A DNA stretch of 64,000 bases from Microvirga splendida (GTDB taxonomy: Bacteria > Pseudomonadota > Alphaproteobacteria > Rhizobiales > Beijerinckiaceae). Of the stretch, positions 47,635-56,373 are shown one piece after another. Below the pieces are notes generated by a model. The model was not told where the DNA came from. It worked only from the letters and a program-made list of their open reading frames with translations, and did no database searches. The number at the start of each line of letters is the position of its first letter. Position 1 is the first letter of the stretch. The stretch is taken from assembly GCF_016427565.1 (NCBI RefSeq), contig NZ_JAELXT010000003.1, positions 124,001 to 188,000 of the forward strand. The letters are read 5' to 3'. Both the position numbers and the translations under genes were made by a program.

Positions 47635-47913
47635 ATGACCCAATCGTCCAACCGGATCTTCGATGAACTCGCCCGCTTTGCCACCGATGCCGCGGGCGCG
47701 GCCCAGGGTGTCCGGCGCGAGGTCGAGAGCGTGGTCCGCAGCCAGTTCGAGCGCCTCATGAAGGATATGGACGTCGCCACCCGCGAGGAGGTCGAGGTCC
47801 TGCGCGAGATGGTGATCGCGGCCCGCGAGGAGAACGAGCGGCTCGAGGCCCGGCTGAAGGACCTGGAGGCGAAGCTCGCCGGTTCCGGCGGCACGGGTGC
47901 CGCCACGCCCTGA
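47635..47913 (+). CDS. UbiK/BMFP family accessory factor
   Basis: 92 residues from ATG at 47635 (MTQSSNRIFDELARFATDA). A heptad-rich second half (DVATREEVEVLREMVIAARE and onward) forms a coiled coil; the BMFP layout matches the UbiK/YqiC group, membrane-associated helpers of ubiquinone synthesis. A 17-residue longer frame has no ribosome site. Divergent from lgt; the 244 bp that follow hold only weak inverted repeats. Confidence 0.8.
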   Translation: MTQSSNRIFDELARFATDAAGAAQGVRREVESVVRSQFERLMKDMDVATREEVEVLREMVIAAREENERLEARLKDLEAKLAGSGGTGAATP

Positions 47914-48157
47914 CCGGGGTGAAAAGCCGGCCTGCACCCGGCGCGGGTCTCCTGTTGTGGACAGGTGAACCCGGCGCATTGTGACAGAGGCCGAAATCTA
48001 AGACTGTCGATTCATGAGCTGATTCGAGGCTGCGGCGGCAGAGGGCTCCGAATACGGAAGTATTCCGAGATCTTCTTCCGAATAGTGCCCGGATTGATGC
48101 AATGGTGTTGCCCGGATGTGTTTACCATATTCAGGCAACTGAACTTTCTGGATCGAC

Positions 48158-48658
48158 ATGTCGCAGATTCATCTTGAAATCGACCGCGCGGAGCACCCTC
48201 TCGACGTAGTCGAGCGTCTGGCTGCTCTGCGGCACTGGATCTTCGACCGCGCCGAGGCGGACGAGATGTCCGTGTCCGTCGCCGGTCGCTGGGCGGATTA
48301 CGACGTCGCCTTCACCTGGATCGAGGATGTCGAGGCGCTGCACATGGCCTGCGCCTTCGACCTGAAGGTTCCCGAGCGCCGCCGCCAGGACGTTCTCCAG
48401 CTCATCTCCGCCGTCAACGAGCAGCTCTGGGTCGGGCATTTCGACCTGTGGAGCACGGAGAACGTGGTGATGTTCCGCCATGCCCTTCTGCTGGCGGGCG
48501 GGGCCGATCCCACCGACGGACAATGCGAGACCATGCTGCGGGTCGCGGTGGAGGCTTGCGAGCGCTACTTCCAGGCCTTCCAGTTCGTGATCTGGGCCGG
48601 CAAGTCGGCCCGCGAAGCTCTCGATAGCGTCCTGTTCGAAACCGAAGGCGAGGCCTGA
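48158..48658 (+). CDS. YbjN domain protein
   Basis: 166 residues of the YbjN (type III secretion chaperone-like) fold: DRAEADEMSVSVAGRWADYD, LHMACAFDLKVPERRRQDVL and VGHFDLWSTENVVMFRHALL. Conserved in alphaproteobacteria with no agreed function. Located 72 bp upstream of proC on the same strand and often found with it. Confidence 0.88.
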   Translation: MSQIHLEIDRAEHPLDVVERLAALRHWIFDRAEADEMSVSVAGRWADYDVAFTWIEDVEALHMACAFDLKVPERRRQDVLQLISAVNEQLWVGHFDLWSTENVVMFRHALLLAGGADPTDGQCETMLRVAVEACERYFQAFQFVIWAGKSAREALDSVLFETEGEA

Positions 48659-48729
48659 TCCCGCCTCGACAGGGCCGGGCGGACTTGAATAGAGTGCGGC
48701 CTCCCGCGTCCATTCCGCTAGGTCGTCCC

Positions 48730-49557
48730 ATGTCGTCGAACGCCTCTCATCTCCCGTCGTCGCTCATCCTCGTCGGAGCCGGCAAGATGGGCGGTTCCAT
48801 GCTGGAAGGCTGGCTGAAGGTCGGAATGAAGCCTGAGGGCGTCACGGTTCTCGACCCGCGTCCCTCCGACGAGATGACCCGGCTCTGTGAGAAACGGGGA
48901 ATCGCCCTCAACCCTACAGAGTCTGCCGCCCCCGACGTGCTGGTGCTGGCGATCAAGCCGCAGATGTTGGACGACGCGGCCTCTCTGGTGAATGCCTGCC
49001 TCGGGCCCCACACCCTCATCGTCTCGATCCTCGCCGGCAAGACCGTCGGTGACCTGCGCGCCAGGCTTCCGGCCTCCGGTGCCATCGTGCGCGCCATGCC
49101 CAACCTTCCCGCCAGCATCGGCCGTGGCGCCACGGGAGCCGCCGTCAACGACCAGGTGAGCGAAGGGCAGCGCCTCATGGCCGATGCGCTTCTCGCCAGC
49201 AACGGCATCGTCGAGTGGCTGCCGACCGAGGATCTGATCGACGCGGTCACGGCCGTGTCGGGATCGGGCCCTGCCTATGTATTCCACCTCGTGGAGTGTC
49301 TTGCCGAGGCCGGCGCCGCGGCCGGACTTCCAAAGGAACTTGCCGAGCGCCTCGCACGCGCCACGGTGACCGGGGCGGGCGAGCTCCTGTTCCAGAGCGA
49401 TCTGCCGCCTGCGACGCTTCGCCAGAACGTGACCTCGCCGGGCGGCACCACGGCGGCGGCGCTCGAGGTGCTCATGCGAGACCCCGACGGGATGAAGGCG
49501 CTCATGCGCGAGGCTGTGGCCGCTGCCAAGCGGCGCGCGGAGGAACTCGCCGGGTGA
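48730..49557 (+). CDS. proC: Pyrroline-5-carboxylate reductase
   Basis: 275 residues from ATG at 48730 (MSSNASHLPS). Rossmann motif LILVGAGKMGGSMLEGW, substrate region RAMPNLPASIGRGATG and the C-terminal signature QNVTSPGGTTAAALEVL. Reduces pyrroline-5-carboxylate to proline with NAD(P)H. Followed 64 bp later by a TetR regulator. Confidence 0.97.
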   Translation: MSSNASHLPSSLILVGAGKMGGSMLEGWLKVGMKPEGVTVLDPRPSDEMTRLCEKRGIALNPTESAAPDVLVLAIKPQMLDDAASLVNACLGPHTLIVSILAGKTVGDLRARLPASGAIVRAMPNLPASIGRGATGAAVNDQVSEGQRLMADALLASNGIVEWLPTEDLIDAVTAVSGSGPAYVFHLVECLAEAGAAAGLPKELAERLARATVTGAGELLFQSDLPPATLRQNVTSPGGTTAAALEVLMRDPDGMKALMREAVAAAKRRAEELAG

Positions 49558-49621
49558 GGCTTGGGATTGGTGCAGTGCATCCCTAGATTAGCCTGAACGG
49601 CATATTTTCAGGAGGTTGATC

Positions 49622-50338
49622 GTGACGGCACAGGCTTCCACAGCTCCGATGGACAAGCGCAAGGCAATCGTCGAAGCCCTTATGGATCTCGCTGCCCGGC
49701 GCTCCTGGCACGAGATCGAAATCGCCGACATCGCGAGGGCCGCCAACTTCTCGCTCGCGGAGTTCCGCGATTTGTTTCCCTCGAAGGGCGCGGTGCTCGG
49801 CGGTCTCTCCCGGATGATCGACAAGCAGGTGCTGGAAGGAACGACGGACGATCTCGCCGGCGAGCCCGCGCGCGAACGCATCTTCGACGTGCTCATGCGC
49901 CGGTTCGATGCGATGCAGCCCTACAAGGAGGCTCTGCGCCGGATCTCGCAGGATCTGCAATACGATCCGGTTTCGCTCGCCGCGCTCAATCAGGTGGCGC
50001 TCAACTCTCAGCGCTTCATGCTGGCGGCAGCCGGCATCAACACGGAAGGGCCGCTGGGCACGCTGAAGCTGCAGGGTGCGGTGCTGGTTTATGCCAACAC
50101 CATGCGCACGTGGCTCGAGGACGAGGATCCGGCGCAGGCCAGGACCATGGCGCGTCTCGACCGCGAATTGCGACGGGGCGAGCGCATCCTGGAAGGCGCC
50201 GAGGATCTGCGCCGCCTGAGTGCACCGTTGCGTGCCGTCGGCCGCGCCTTCATGCAGGGGCGTCGCTCGTCCCGCTCCGAACGGCGGCGTTCGGCGGATG
50301 ACAACGGCGATGCGGAGAACCCGGCCGCGGCGATCTGA
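49622..50338 (+). CDS. TetR/AcrR family regulator
   Basis: 238 residues. GTG at 49622 lies 6 nt after a perfect GGAGG, so is preferred to the TTG at 49616. N-terminal helix-turn-helix (WHEIEIADIARAANFSLAEF, FPSKGAVLGGL) and a helical ligand domain; the last 35 residues are basic and probably disordered. Effector and targets unknown. Lies between proC and csaA. Confidence 0.85.
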   Translation: MTAQASTAPMDKRKAIVEALMDLAARRSWHEIEIADIARAANFSLAEFRDLFPSKGAVLGGLSRMIDKQVLEGTTDDLAGEPARERIFDVLMRRFDAMQPYKEALRRISQDLQYDPVSLAALNQVALNSQRFMLAAAGINTEGPLGTLKLQGAVLVYANTMRTWLEDEDPAQARTMARLDRELRRGERILEGAEDLRRLSAPLRAVGRAFMQGRRSSRSERRRSADDNGDAENPAAAI

Positions 50339-50356
50339 CGAAGACCGAGGGGCACC

Positions 50357-50716
50357 ATGGATCAGGCGCGTTCGATCTCACCGCAAATCACGTTCGACGA
50401 TTTCCTGAAGGTCGACATTCGTGTCGGCCGCATTCTTGCCGTGGATCCGTTTCCGCAAGCGCGCAAGCCCGCCTTCAAGCTGACCATCGATTTCGGGCCG
50501 GAGATCGGCACGAAGCGCTCGTCGGCTCAGATCACGGTCAATCACACACCGGAGGAGCTTGTGGGAACGTTTGTGCTGGCGGTGGTGAACTTCCCGCCGC
50601 GCCAGATCGGGCCGTTCATCTCGGAGGTGCTGACGCTCGGCGTGCCCGATGCCAATGGCGACGTCATGCTGATCAGGCCGGATCGCGACGTGCCCGTGGG
50701 GGGAAGGCTCTACTGA
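50357..50716 (+). CDS. csaA: tRNA-binding protein CsaA
   Basis: 119 residues, the usual CsaA length. Starts ITFDDFLKVDIRVGRILAVD and holds the OB-fold tRNA-binding domain (KRSSAQITVNHTPEELVG; PPRQIGPFISEVLTLGVP). A chaperone-like tRNA-binding protein. Its TGA abuts the stop of the converging histidine kinase gene in TGATCA. Confidence 0.93.
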   Translation: MDQARSISPQITFDDFLKVDIRVGRILAVDPFPQARKPAFKLTIDFGPEIGTKRSSAQITVNHTPEELVGTFVLAVVNFPPRQIGPFISEVLTLGVPDANGDVMLIRPDRDVPVGGRLY

Positions 50717-52084
50717 TCAGGCCGGCAACCTGACCGTTGCCCTCAAGCCCCCGAGAGGGCTTTCGCCGAGCACGATGTCGCCGCCGTGGGAGCGCGCGAC
50801 GTCGCGGGCGATGGCAAGGCCGAGGCCTGAACCGCCTTCGTCCTGGTTGCGTGCCTCATCCAGGCGAACGAACGGCTTGAACACCTCCTCGCGCATGTCC
50901 TGCGGAATGCCCGGCCCGTCGTCATCCACGTGCAGCACCAGCCAACGCGTTTCGTGATTGGCCGTGATCTCGATCCTGTCCCCGTGCCGCGCCGCGTTGG
51001 ACACGAGGTTGAAGAGAAGGCGGCGGAACGCATCGGGACGCACGGTGATCATCGGGTCTCCGACGATGTCGAGTTCCGTCACGTGGCCTTGGCGCTCAGC
51101 ATCGGACTGCACCTCTTCGAGCAGTTGCCGCAGATCCGTCGCAACGGCCTGCTCGCCCGCATCGCCGCCTTCGCCGCGGGCGAAGGCGAGATAGCCTTCC
51201 AGCATGCGGCTCATCTCGTCCACGTCGCGCTTGAGGTCCTCGACCTCGGCTGTTTGTTCGAGGAACACGAGCGAGAGCTTGAAGCGCGTCAGAATGGTCC
51301 GCAGATCATGGCTCACGCCGTTCAGCATCGTCGTGCGCTGTTCCATGTTGCGCTCGATGCGCCGTTTCATTTCGAGGAACGTGTGACCGGCTTGGCGCAC
51401 CTCGCGTGCGCCGCGCGGGCGGAAGTCGATCTCACGCCCCTTGCCGAGAGCCTCGGCCGCTTCCGCGAGCCTGAGGATCGGCCTGATCTGATTGCGCAGG
51501 AACAGGATGGCGATGCCGAGCAGCACGAAGGAGGAACCACCCATCCACACGAGGAAGATGTGCGAGTTGGAGGCATAGGCCTGGCTGCGCCGCGCCAGAA
51601 CGCGCATCACGTCGTTCTGATCGAGCTTGATGCGCACTTCCACATAGCTCGAGCGCCCGACCGTATCGATCCAGTAGGGGCGGTCCACCTGGCGGCGCAA
51701 CTCGTTGGACAGGGTCTCGTCGAGGATGTCGAAGAAGGGCTTCGGGCCGGGCGGCGGCAGATCGGTGTTGCGCAGGATGTCCACGTCGAGCTGCAGGCGC
51801 TCGGAGGCGATGCGCGAGAGAGTGCTGGTGTTCCTGTCCTGCGGATAGCTCTCGTAGATGTCGATGAGCGCCGCGATGTCGGCGGTCACGGCCGAGGAGA
51901 GGCGGCGGGTCACGAGTTCGTAGTGGCGCTCCATGAACACGTAAGCCACGACCGATTGCAGCAGGATGACCGGCGCGATGATGATGATGAGCGCGCGCGC
52001 ATAGAGACCCTTCGGCAGGAAACGCCCGAACCAGCGCGCGGCATGGTCGAGGGGCGAATACTTCAGGGTCGCGCCGATCTTCAT
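50717..52084 (-). CDS. Sensor histidine kinase (EnvZ-like partner of PetR)
   Basis: 455 residues. Two membrane helices (about 30-50, 176-198) flank a sensor region; a HAMP follows; the phosphoacceptor His (about 259) is in LNGVSHDLRTILTRFK; the ATP domain has LLFNLVSNAARHGD and DDGPGIPQ. It should phosphorylate the regulator encoded just upstream, with whose stop its ATG overlaps by 4 nt. Signal unknown. Confidence 0.9.
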   Translation of the reverse strand: MKIGATLKYSPLDHAARWFGRFLPKGLYARALIIIIAPVILLQSVVAYVFMERHYELVTRRLSSAVTADIAALIDIYESYPQDRNTSTLSRIASERLQLDVDILRNTDLPPPGPKPFFDILDETLSNELRRQVDRPYWIDTVGRSSYVEVRIKLDQNDVMRVLARRSQAYASNSHIFLVWMGGSSFVLLGIAILFLRNQIRPILRLAEAAEALGKGREIDFRPRGAREVRQAGHTFLEMKRRIERNMEQRTTMLNGVSHDLRTILTRFKLSLVFLEQTAEVEDLKRDVDEMSRMLEGYLAFARGEGGDAGEQAVATDLRQLLEEVQSDAERQGHVTELDIVGDPMITVRPDAFRRLLFNLVSNAARHGDRIEITANHETRWLVLHVDDDGPGIPQDMREEVFKPFVRLDEARNQDEGGSGLGLAIARDVARSHGGDIVLGESPLGGLRATVRLPA

Positions 52085-52797
52085 CGGTCGATCACGAGCC
52101 GGTAGCCGATGCCGCGCACGGTCTGGAGGAAGATCGGGTTGGCCGGATCGGTCTCGATCTTGCGGCGCAGCCTGTTGATCTGGACGTCCACCGTACGCTC
52201 GTTGGCGGCGAGGCCGTTGCCGGCGAGCGCCTCGCGGGGCACGTTGTCGCCCGCATGGCTGCCGAGAATGGTCAGGATCTCGCGCTCGCGCTCGGTGATG
52301 CGCACCACCTCATCGCCTTTGCGCAATTCGCCCCGGTCGAAGCGGTAGGAGAAGGGGCCGAAATGGATCACGTCCGGAGCGTCCCCGTTGGAAGCGCCCG
52401 GCACGGGCACGGCGCGCTTGAGGATGTTGCCCAGACGCAGGAGCAGCTCGCGCGGCTCGAAGGGTTTCGACAGGTAGTCGTCCGCGCCGATCTCGAGGCC
52501 CGTCACCCGGTCCGAGGTGTCGGAGCGGGCGGTGAGCATGAGGATCGGCACCTGCGAATGCTCCCGCAAGGAGCGGGCATACTCGAACCCGGTCTCGCCC
52601 GGCATCATCACGTCGAGGACGAGGGCGTCGAAGACGAAGTTCTCCGCTTTGGCCCGAGCCTCGGCGGCGCTGGCTGCGGCCGTCACCCTATAGCCGTTCT
52701 CGCTGAGAAACCGGGTCAGCAGGTCGCGCAGGCGGCGGTCGTCGTCCACCACGAGGACGTGCGGGGCATGGTCGGGAATGTCGATGCGTGCATCCAT
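52081..52797 (-). CDS. petR: PetR-type response regulator (OmpR family)
   Basis: 238 residues from ATG at 52797; a GTG at 52809 would add four. The receiver holds VVDDDRRLRDLL and DVMMPGETG (phosphoacceptor Asp about 62), and the C-terminal winged helix ends in INRLRRKIETDPANPIFLQT. Its place behind a MarR-type gene matches petP-petR of Rhodobacter capsulatus, where PetR is needed for cytochrome bc1 production. The bc1 operon is about 35 kb away here. Cognate kinase follows. Confidence 0.88.
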   Translation of the reverse strand: MDARIDIPDHAPHVLVVDDDRRLRDLLTRFLSENGYRVTAAASAAEARAKAENFVFDALVLDVMMPGETGFEYARSLREHSQVPILMLTARSDTSDRVTGLEIGADDYLSKPFEPRELLLRLGNILKRAVPVPGASNGDAPDVIHFGPFSYRFDRGELRKGDEVVRITEREREILTILGSHAGDNVPREALAGNGLAANERTVDVQINRLRRKIETDPANPIFLQTVRGIGYRLVIDR

Positions 52798-52833
52798 CGG
52801 GTCTAACACTTTACTGTCACGGACCCTGCTTTA

Positions 52834-53352
52834 TCAGGTTTCCTCAGACCCGAATACGAGGTGCTTCACATGGGCGCTGCTGTCCGGATCGATCAGGCGC
52901 AGAAGATAGCGGCTCACCAGGTCCTTGGCCTCCGGCTCCATGTCGGACAAGGCACGCATGATGCGGCGGGTCTGCAGCTTGGCAAGCTTCAGGGCCAGCT
53001 CCCGGCCCTGCTCGGTGGCGAAGAGCAGCCGCTGGCGCCGGTCGGCGGTGCCCATCCGGCTTTCGATGAAATCCTTGTCGATCAGCTCCTTCAGGACCCG
53101 GTTGAGACTCTGCTTGGTGATGCGCAGGATGTCGAGAAGCTCCGCGATGGTCAGGCCGGGATTGCGGCCGACGAAGTGCAGGACCCGGTGATGGGCGCGC
53201 CCGAAGCCGTACTCGTCCAGGATCCGGTCCGGATCGCTGACGAAGTCGCGATAGGCGAAGAAGAACAGTTCGATCAGGTCATAGGCCGGAGTCTCGGCGA
53301 GGATGTCCTTGCCGGGTTGGTGAGACTTCAAAGCCGGAATGGCGTCAGGCAA
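52834..53352 (-). CDS. petP: PetP-type MarR regulator
   Basis: 172 residues. Winged helix with VGRNPGLTIAELLDILRITK (about 60-80) and SRMGTADRRQRLLFATEQG (the wing). No ATG or GTG is in frame before the domain; TTG at 53352 follows AAGGA closely and is taken as the start. Its own likely operator, a 25-bp inverted repeat, lies 16 bp upstream. The petP-petR order is known in Rhodobacter capsulatus. Confidence 0.85.
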   Translation of the reverse strand: MPDAIPALKSHQPGKDILAETPAYDLIELFFFAYRDFVSDPDRILDEYGFGRAHHRVLHFVGRNPGLTIAELLDILRITKQSLNRVLKELIDKDFIESRMGTADRRQRLLFATEQGRELALKLAKLQTRRIMRALSDMEPEAKDLVSRYLLRLIDPDSSAHVKHLVFGSEET

Positions 53353-53368
53353 CGTCCTTATCCCAAAT

Positions 53369-53393
53369 GATATGTCAGCCTTGTTGACATATC
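53369..53393. promoter_or_regulatory. PetP/MarR-type operator between petP and ilvE
   Basis: GATATGTCA-N7-TGACATATC: a perfect inverted repeat with 9-bp arms, 16 bp upstream of petP and 124 bp upstream of ilvE. The right arm contains TTGACA (53384-53389), a -35 box toward ilvE. MarR proteins bind such palindromes, so it is probably the PetP autoregulatory site. Confidence 0.7.
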
Positions 53394-53516
53394 TCAGGAC
53401 GATTGTTACTCGTCAAGCCGCTTCCGCGAAACGAATGAAACCCAAATCGTGCGGAGGCGCACCGGAAATTACCCGGCCCCGGTTGCCGCAAAGGCTGGCC
53501 TGCAAGGAGATACACG

Positions 53517-54404
53517 ATGTCCGCGTCCCCCTTCGATCAACGTGATGGATGGATCTGGTACGACGGGCAGCTCGTACCCTGGAAGGATGCCCAGCTCCAC
53601 GTTCTCTCCCACGGCCTCCATTATGGGTCGTCCGTGTTCGAAGGCGAGCGCGCCTATGGCGGCGAGATCTTCAAGTCGACCGAGCATTCGGAGCGCCTGA
53701 AGAAATCGGCCGAGATCCTCGATTTCGAGATCCCCTACACGGTGGCCGAGATCGACGCGGCCAAGCGCCTCGTGCTGGAAAAGAGCGGCATGAAGGATGC
53801 CTACCTGCGCCCCGTCGCCTGGCGCGGCTCGGAGATGATGGGCGTGGCCGCGCAGGCCAACAAGATCCATCTCGCCATCGCGGCCTGGGAATGGCCGAGC
53901 TATTTCGACCCGGCCCAGAAGATGAAGGGCATCCGCATCGACATGGCGGAGTACCGCCGTCCCGATCCGGCGACGGCTCCGTCGGCCGCCAAGGCGGCGG
54001 GCCTCTACATGATCTGCACGATCTCCAAGCACAGGGCGGAGCGGAAGGGCTATGCCGACGCGCTGATGCTCGACTGGCAGGGCCGCGTGGCCGAATGCAC
54101 GGGCGCCAACGTGTTCTTCATCCGCGACGGCATCGTTCACACGCCGATCGCCGACTGCTTCCTCGACGGCATCACCCGCCGCACGGTGATCGACCTCGCC
54201 AAGCGCCGCGGCTTCGAGGTGGCCGAGCGCCGGATCATGCCGGACGAGCTCCCGAGCTTCAACGAGTGCTTCATCACCGGCACGGCGGCCGAAGTGACGC
54301 CCGTGTCCGAGATCGGCCCGCACACGTACCAGCCCGGCAACATGACCAAGGTGCTGATGGACGACTACACGGCCGAAGTGCAGCCCAAGAGCAAGGCGGC
54401 CTGA
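53517..54404 (+). CDS. ilvE: Branched-chain amino acid aminotransferase
   Basis: 295 residues. Fold-type IV PLP enzyme: LSHGLHYGSSVFEGERAYGG near the N-terminus, substrate segment YLRPVAWRG, catalytic Lys in the SKHRAERKGYADALMLD stretch and VAECTGANVFFIRDG with FITGTAAEVTPV. AAGGAGA precedes the ATG by 6 nt. Transfers amino groups to and from Leu, Ile and Val keto acids. Divergent from petP; followed by a terminator. Confidence 0.95.
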   Translation: MSASPFDQRDGWIWYDGQLVPWKDAQLHVLSHGLHYGSSVFEGERAYGGEIFKSTEHSERLKKSAEILDFEIPYTVAEIDAAKRLVLEKSGMKDAYLRPVAWRGSEMMGVAAQANKIHLAIAAWEWPSYFDPAQKMKGIRIDMAEYRRPDPATAPSAAKAAGLYMICTISKHRAERKGYADALMLDWQGRVAECTGANVFFIRDGIVHTPIADCFLDGITRRTVIDLAKRRGFEVAERRIMPDELPSFNECFITGTAAEVTPVSEIGPHTYQPGNMTKVLMDDYTAEVQPKSKAA

Positions 54405-54434
54405 GGCAGCTCCTCTCACTCGGCTATCACGTTC

Positions 54435-54457
54435 ATGCCCGGCCTCGCGCCGGGCAT
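54435..54457 (+). terminator. Terminator of ilvE
   Basis: ATGCCCGGC and GCCGGGCAT form a 9-bp stem with a 5-nt loop, followed by TTACGTTTTT. It lies 30 bp past the ilvE stop. Confidence 0.85.
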
Positions 54458-54475
54458 TTACGTTTTTAGGCCTTT

Positions 54476-54871
54476 TCAGAGTGGCTCCATATGGGCGATG
54501 ACGCGGATCTCGACGATGGCCCCCTCACGCCTGAGACCGGCGACCTCAACCGCCGTCCAGGCCGGGTAAGGCTCGTTCAGGTATTCGAGGCGGATCGCAT
54601 TGAAGAAGTCGAAATGGTCCCGCAGGCCCACATGATAGGTCGTCATCTCGATGATCGCGTCAAACGTCAGACCGCCCGCGCGCAGCACGGAGCCGATCTT
54701 CTCGAAGGCATTTCTGATCTGCGTTTCCTGATCGTCCGGCATCTGTCCGTGCATATCGCTCCCCGTGACGCCGGTCAGGAAAACGTGGTTTCCGGAAACA
54801 ATGGCTGGAGACATCTTCAGGTGCTCGACGGCGGCCTGAAACCCGGGTGGAATGATTGCACGCTTGGCCAT
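54476..54871 (-). CDS. RidA family protein
   Basis: 131 residues from ATG at 54871 with GGAGG 7 nt upstream. YjgF/YER057c/UK114 fold: FLTGVTGSDMHGQMPD, QIRNAFEKIGSVLRAGG and PAWTAVEVAGLRREGAIVEI, with a final glutamate region. The classic catalytic arginine is not at its usual place (AGLRREGAIVEIRV), so deaminase activity is uncertain. Converges with ilvE. Confidence 0.88.
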   Translation of the reverse strand: MAKRAIIPPGFQAAVEHLKMSPAIVSGNHVFLTGVTGSDMHGQMPDDQETQIRNAFEKIGSVLRAGGLTFDAIIEMTTYHVGLRDHFDFFNAIRLEYLNEPYPAWTAVEVAGLRREGAIVEIRVIAHMEPL

Positions 54872-54946
54872 TGAGGAGCCTCCAGGGAACAACTGAGCCG
54901 CCATAGTGGCCAAGGCAGCTCCTATGCTCAACATCTCTCATGCCGC

Positions 54947-56212
54947 CTAGAAATCCTCGTCATCGGGGATGCGGTTGAAGGCGATCTTCGCGCCGGCATA
55001 GCCCCCGGGAATCGTCACCCAGGGGCCCCAGTGAAGCAGGGTCTTGCGGTGGCTGACATTGAACCGGTCGGCGATGACGGACAGGTACTCCATGCGGCGC
55101 TTGAGCTGCACCTCGGGCATGTGATCGAACAGATCCTCCTCGATGTCCTGCAGCGGCACGAGATCGTGCAGCGCCACGTGGACGCTGCGGCTGCGATGCA
55201 TCTCCTCCCGCTCGGCATGGAGGAAGAGGCGGCTCAAGGATGCCAGCAGGGACGGGTCGTCCCAGGCCGGCTGGAAATGCTCCTCCCCGTACCAGCCGGC
55301 GCTGTTCTTGTCGGTGAGCCACAGGGCCAGGGCCTTGGCGGCGAAACCTTCCCGCCGCATCCGGGCGGAGGCCTTGGCCAGCAGCACGCGGGCGGCCGCG
55401 TAGGCGCCGTTCAGGGAGCGCCAGTCGGCGGGGAGAACCCGGCCATGGCCGAACATGCGGCGCCGGGTCTCCGGCCGCTCGACGGTGTAGCCGTGCAGCC
55501 CCATCCACATCCGCTCCCCCTCGACGCTGCCCCACAGGCGGCGCAGCTGCTTGGGCTGGAGCCGCCAGAGCGCGGCCATGTCGCCGATCCCGGCGCGGGC
55601 CAGACGCGCCGCATTGCCTCGGGCGATGCCGGGGATGTCCGTGAGCCCGAGGGAGAGCAGGGGACCGGGCAGGTCGTCGGGATGGAGGGCCACGAGGCCG
55701 TCGGGCTTCTTCATCTCGGCAGCGATCTTGGCCAAAAGGTCGTTAGGCCCCAGGCCCACCGAGCAGGTGAGGGTCGGGCCGATCCGGGTCGCGATGGCAT
55801 CCTTCACGCGCTGCCCGACCTCGAGGGCTCGCGGCCATTCCGACGGCACGAGAGCACACAGCATCTCGTCGATGGAGCAGACCGCCTTGACGGGAAGCAC
55901 CGTCTCGATGGCGTCCAGGATCTGGCGGTGGAGCTTCACATAGGCCTCGTGCCGCGCCGTCACGAGGACCAGCCCGGGGCATTGCCGGCGGGCATCGCGC
56001 ACGAAGGTGCCGCGCCTGAGCCCCAGGGCCTTCGCCTCCCGGCTGACCGCGATGAGCCCCGTATGCTCCGAATCGACCGGAATGACGCCCACAGGCCTGC
56101 CGCGCAGGGCAGGCTGCAGGTGCTGCTCGGCGCTGGCGAAGAAGGAATCGAAGTCGACGTAGAGCCGCTCCAGACCCGTCGGTTTGCGCATCGCCATCCG
56201 CCCATCCTGCAT
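54947..56212 (-). CDS. SOS-controlled Y-family DNA polymerase
   Basis: 421 residues from ATG at 56212; ATG at 56197 also fits. Y-family motifs: LYVDFDSFFASAEQ (metal Asp), AVSREAKALGLRRGTF, and CSIDEMLCAL (the second acidic pair). A helix-hairpin-helix (GLTDIPGIARGNAARLARAG) and a little-finger region follow. The C-terminus IPDDEDF is acidic. Translesion polymerase, not the standard DinB by sequence. A LexA box lies 6 bp upstream of the first ATG. Divergent from the DUF3072 gene. Confidence 0.9.
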   Translation of the reverse strand: MQDGRMAMRKPTGLERLYVDFDSFFASAEQHLQPALRGRPVGVIPVDSEHTGLIAVSREAKALGLRRGTFVRDARRQCPGLVLVTARHEAYVKLHRQILDAIETVLPVKAVCSIDEMLCALVPSEWPRALEVGQRVKDAIATRIGPTLTCSVGLGPNDLLAKIAAEMKKPDGLVALHPDDLPGPLLSLGLTDIPGIARGNAARLARAGIGDMAALWRLQPKQLRRLWGSVEGERMWMGLHGYTVERPETRRRMFGHGRVLPADWRSLNGAYAAARVLLAKASARMRREGFAAKALALWLTDKNSAGWYGEEHFQPAWDDPSLLASLSRLFLHAEREEMHRSRSVHVALHDLVPLQDIEEDLFDHMPEVQLKRRMEYLSVIADRFNVSHRKTLLHWGPWVTIPGGYAGAKIAFNRIPDDEDF

Positions 56213-56217
56213 TGCAT

Positions 56218-56232
56218 GAACAAATCAAGAAC
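56218..56232 (-). promoter_or_regulatory. LexA (SOS) box of the Y-family polymerase
   Basis: GAACAAATCAAGAAC, an exact GAAC-N7-GAAC (GTTC-N7-GTTC on the other strand), the alphaproteobacterial LexA site, 6 bp upstream of the polymerase start codon on the minus strand. Confidence 0.85.
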
Positions 56233-56263
56233 ATGGGCGTGGCCGGGAGTCGAGGGCCGTATC

Positions 56264-56272
56264 TGTGGATAA
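56264..56272 (-). promoter_or_regulatory. DnaA box
   Basis: TGTGGATAA, the reverse complement of the perfect DnaA box TTATCCACA, lying between the two LexA boxes. A single 9-mer can arise by chance; its function is inferred only from identity. Confidence 0.35.
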
Positions 56273-56344
56273 CGGGGATGAGTCCGGGGGAGTAATCCGC
56301 CTTTCTCTGAGGAACCAATGGCCTGAAAGGCTGTTCTCCTATCA

Positions 56345-56359
56345 GAACAAATATAGAAC
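56345..56359 (+). promoter_or_regulatory. LexA (SOS) box of the DUF3072 gene
   Basis: GAACAAATATAGAAC, a second exact GAAC-N7-GAAC site, 14 bp upstream of the DUF3072 start codon. It shares GAACAAAT with the first box. Confidence 0.85.
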
Positions 56360-56373
56360 AATAGGAGTCCCGC

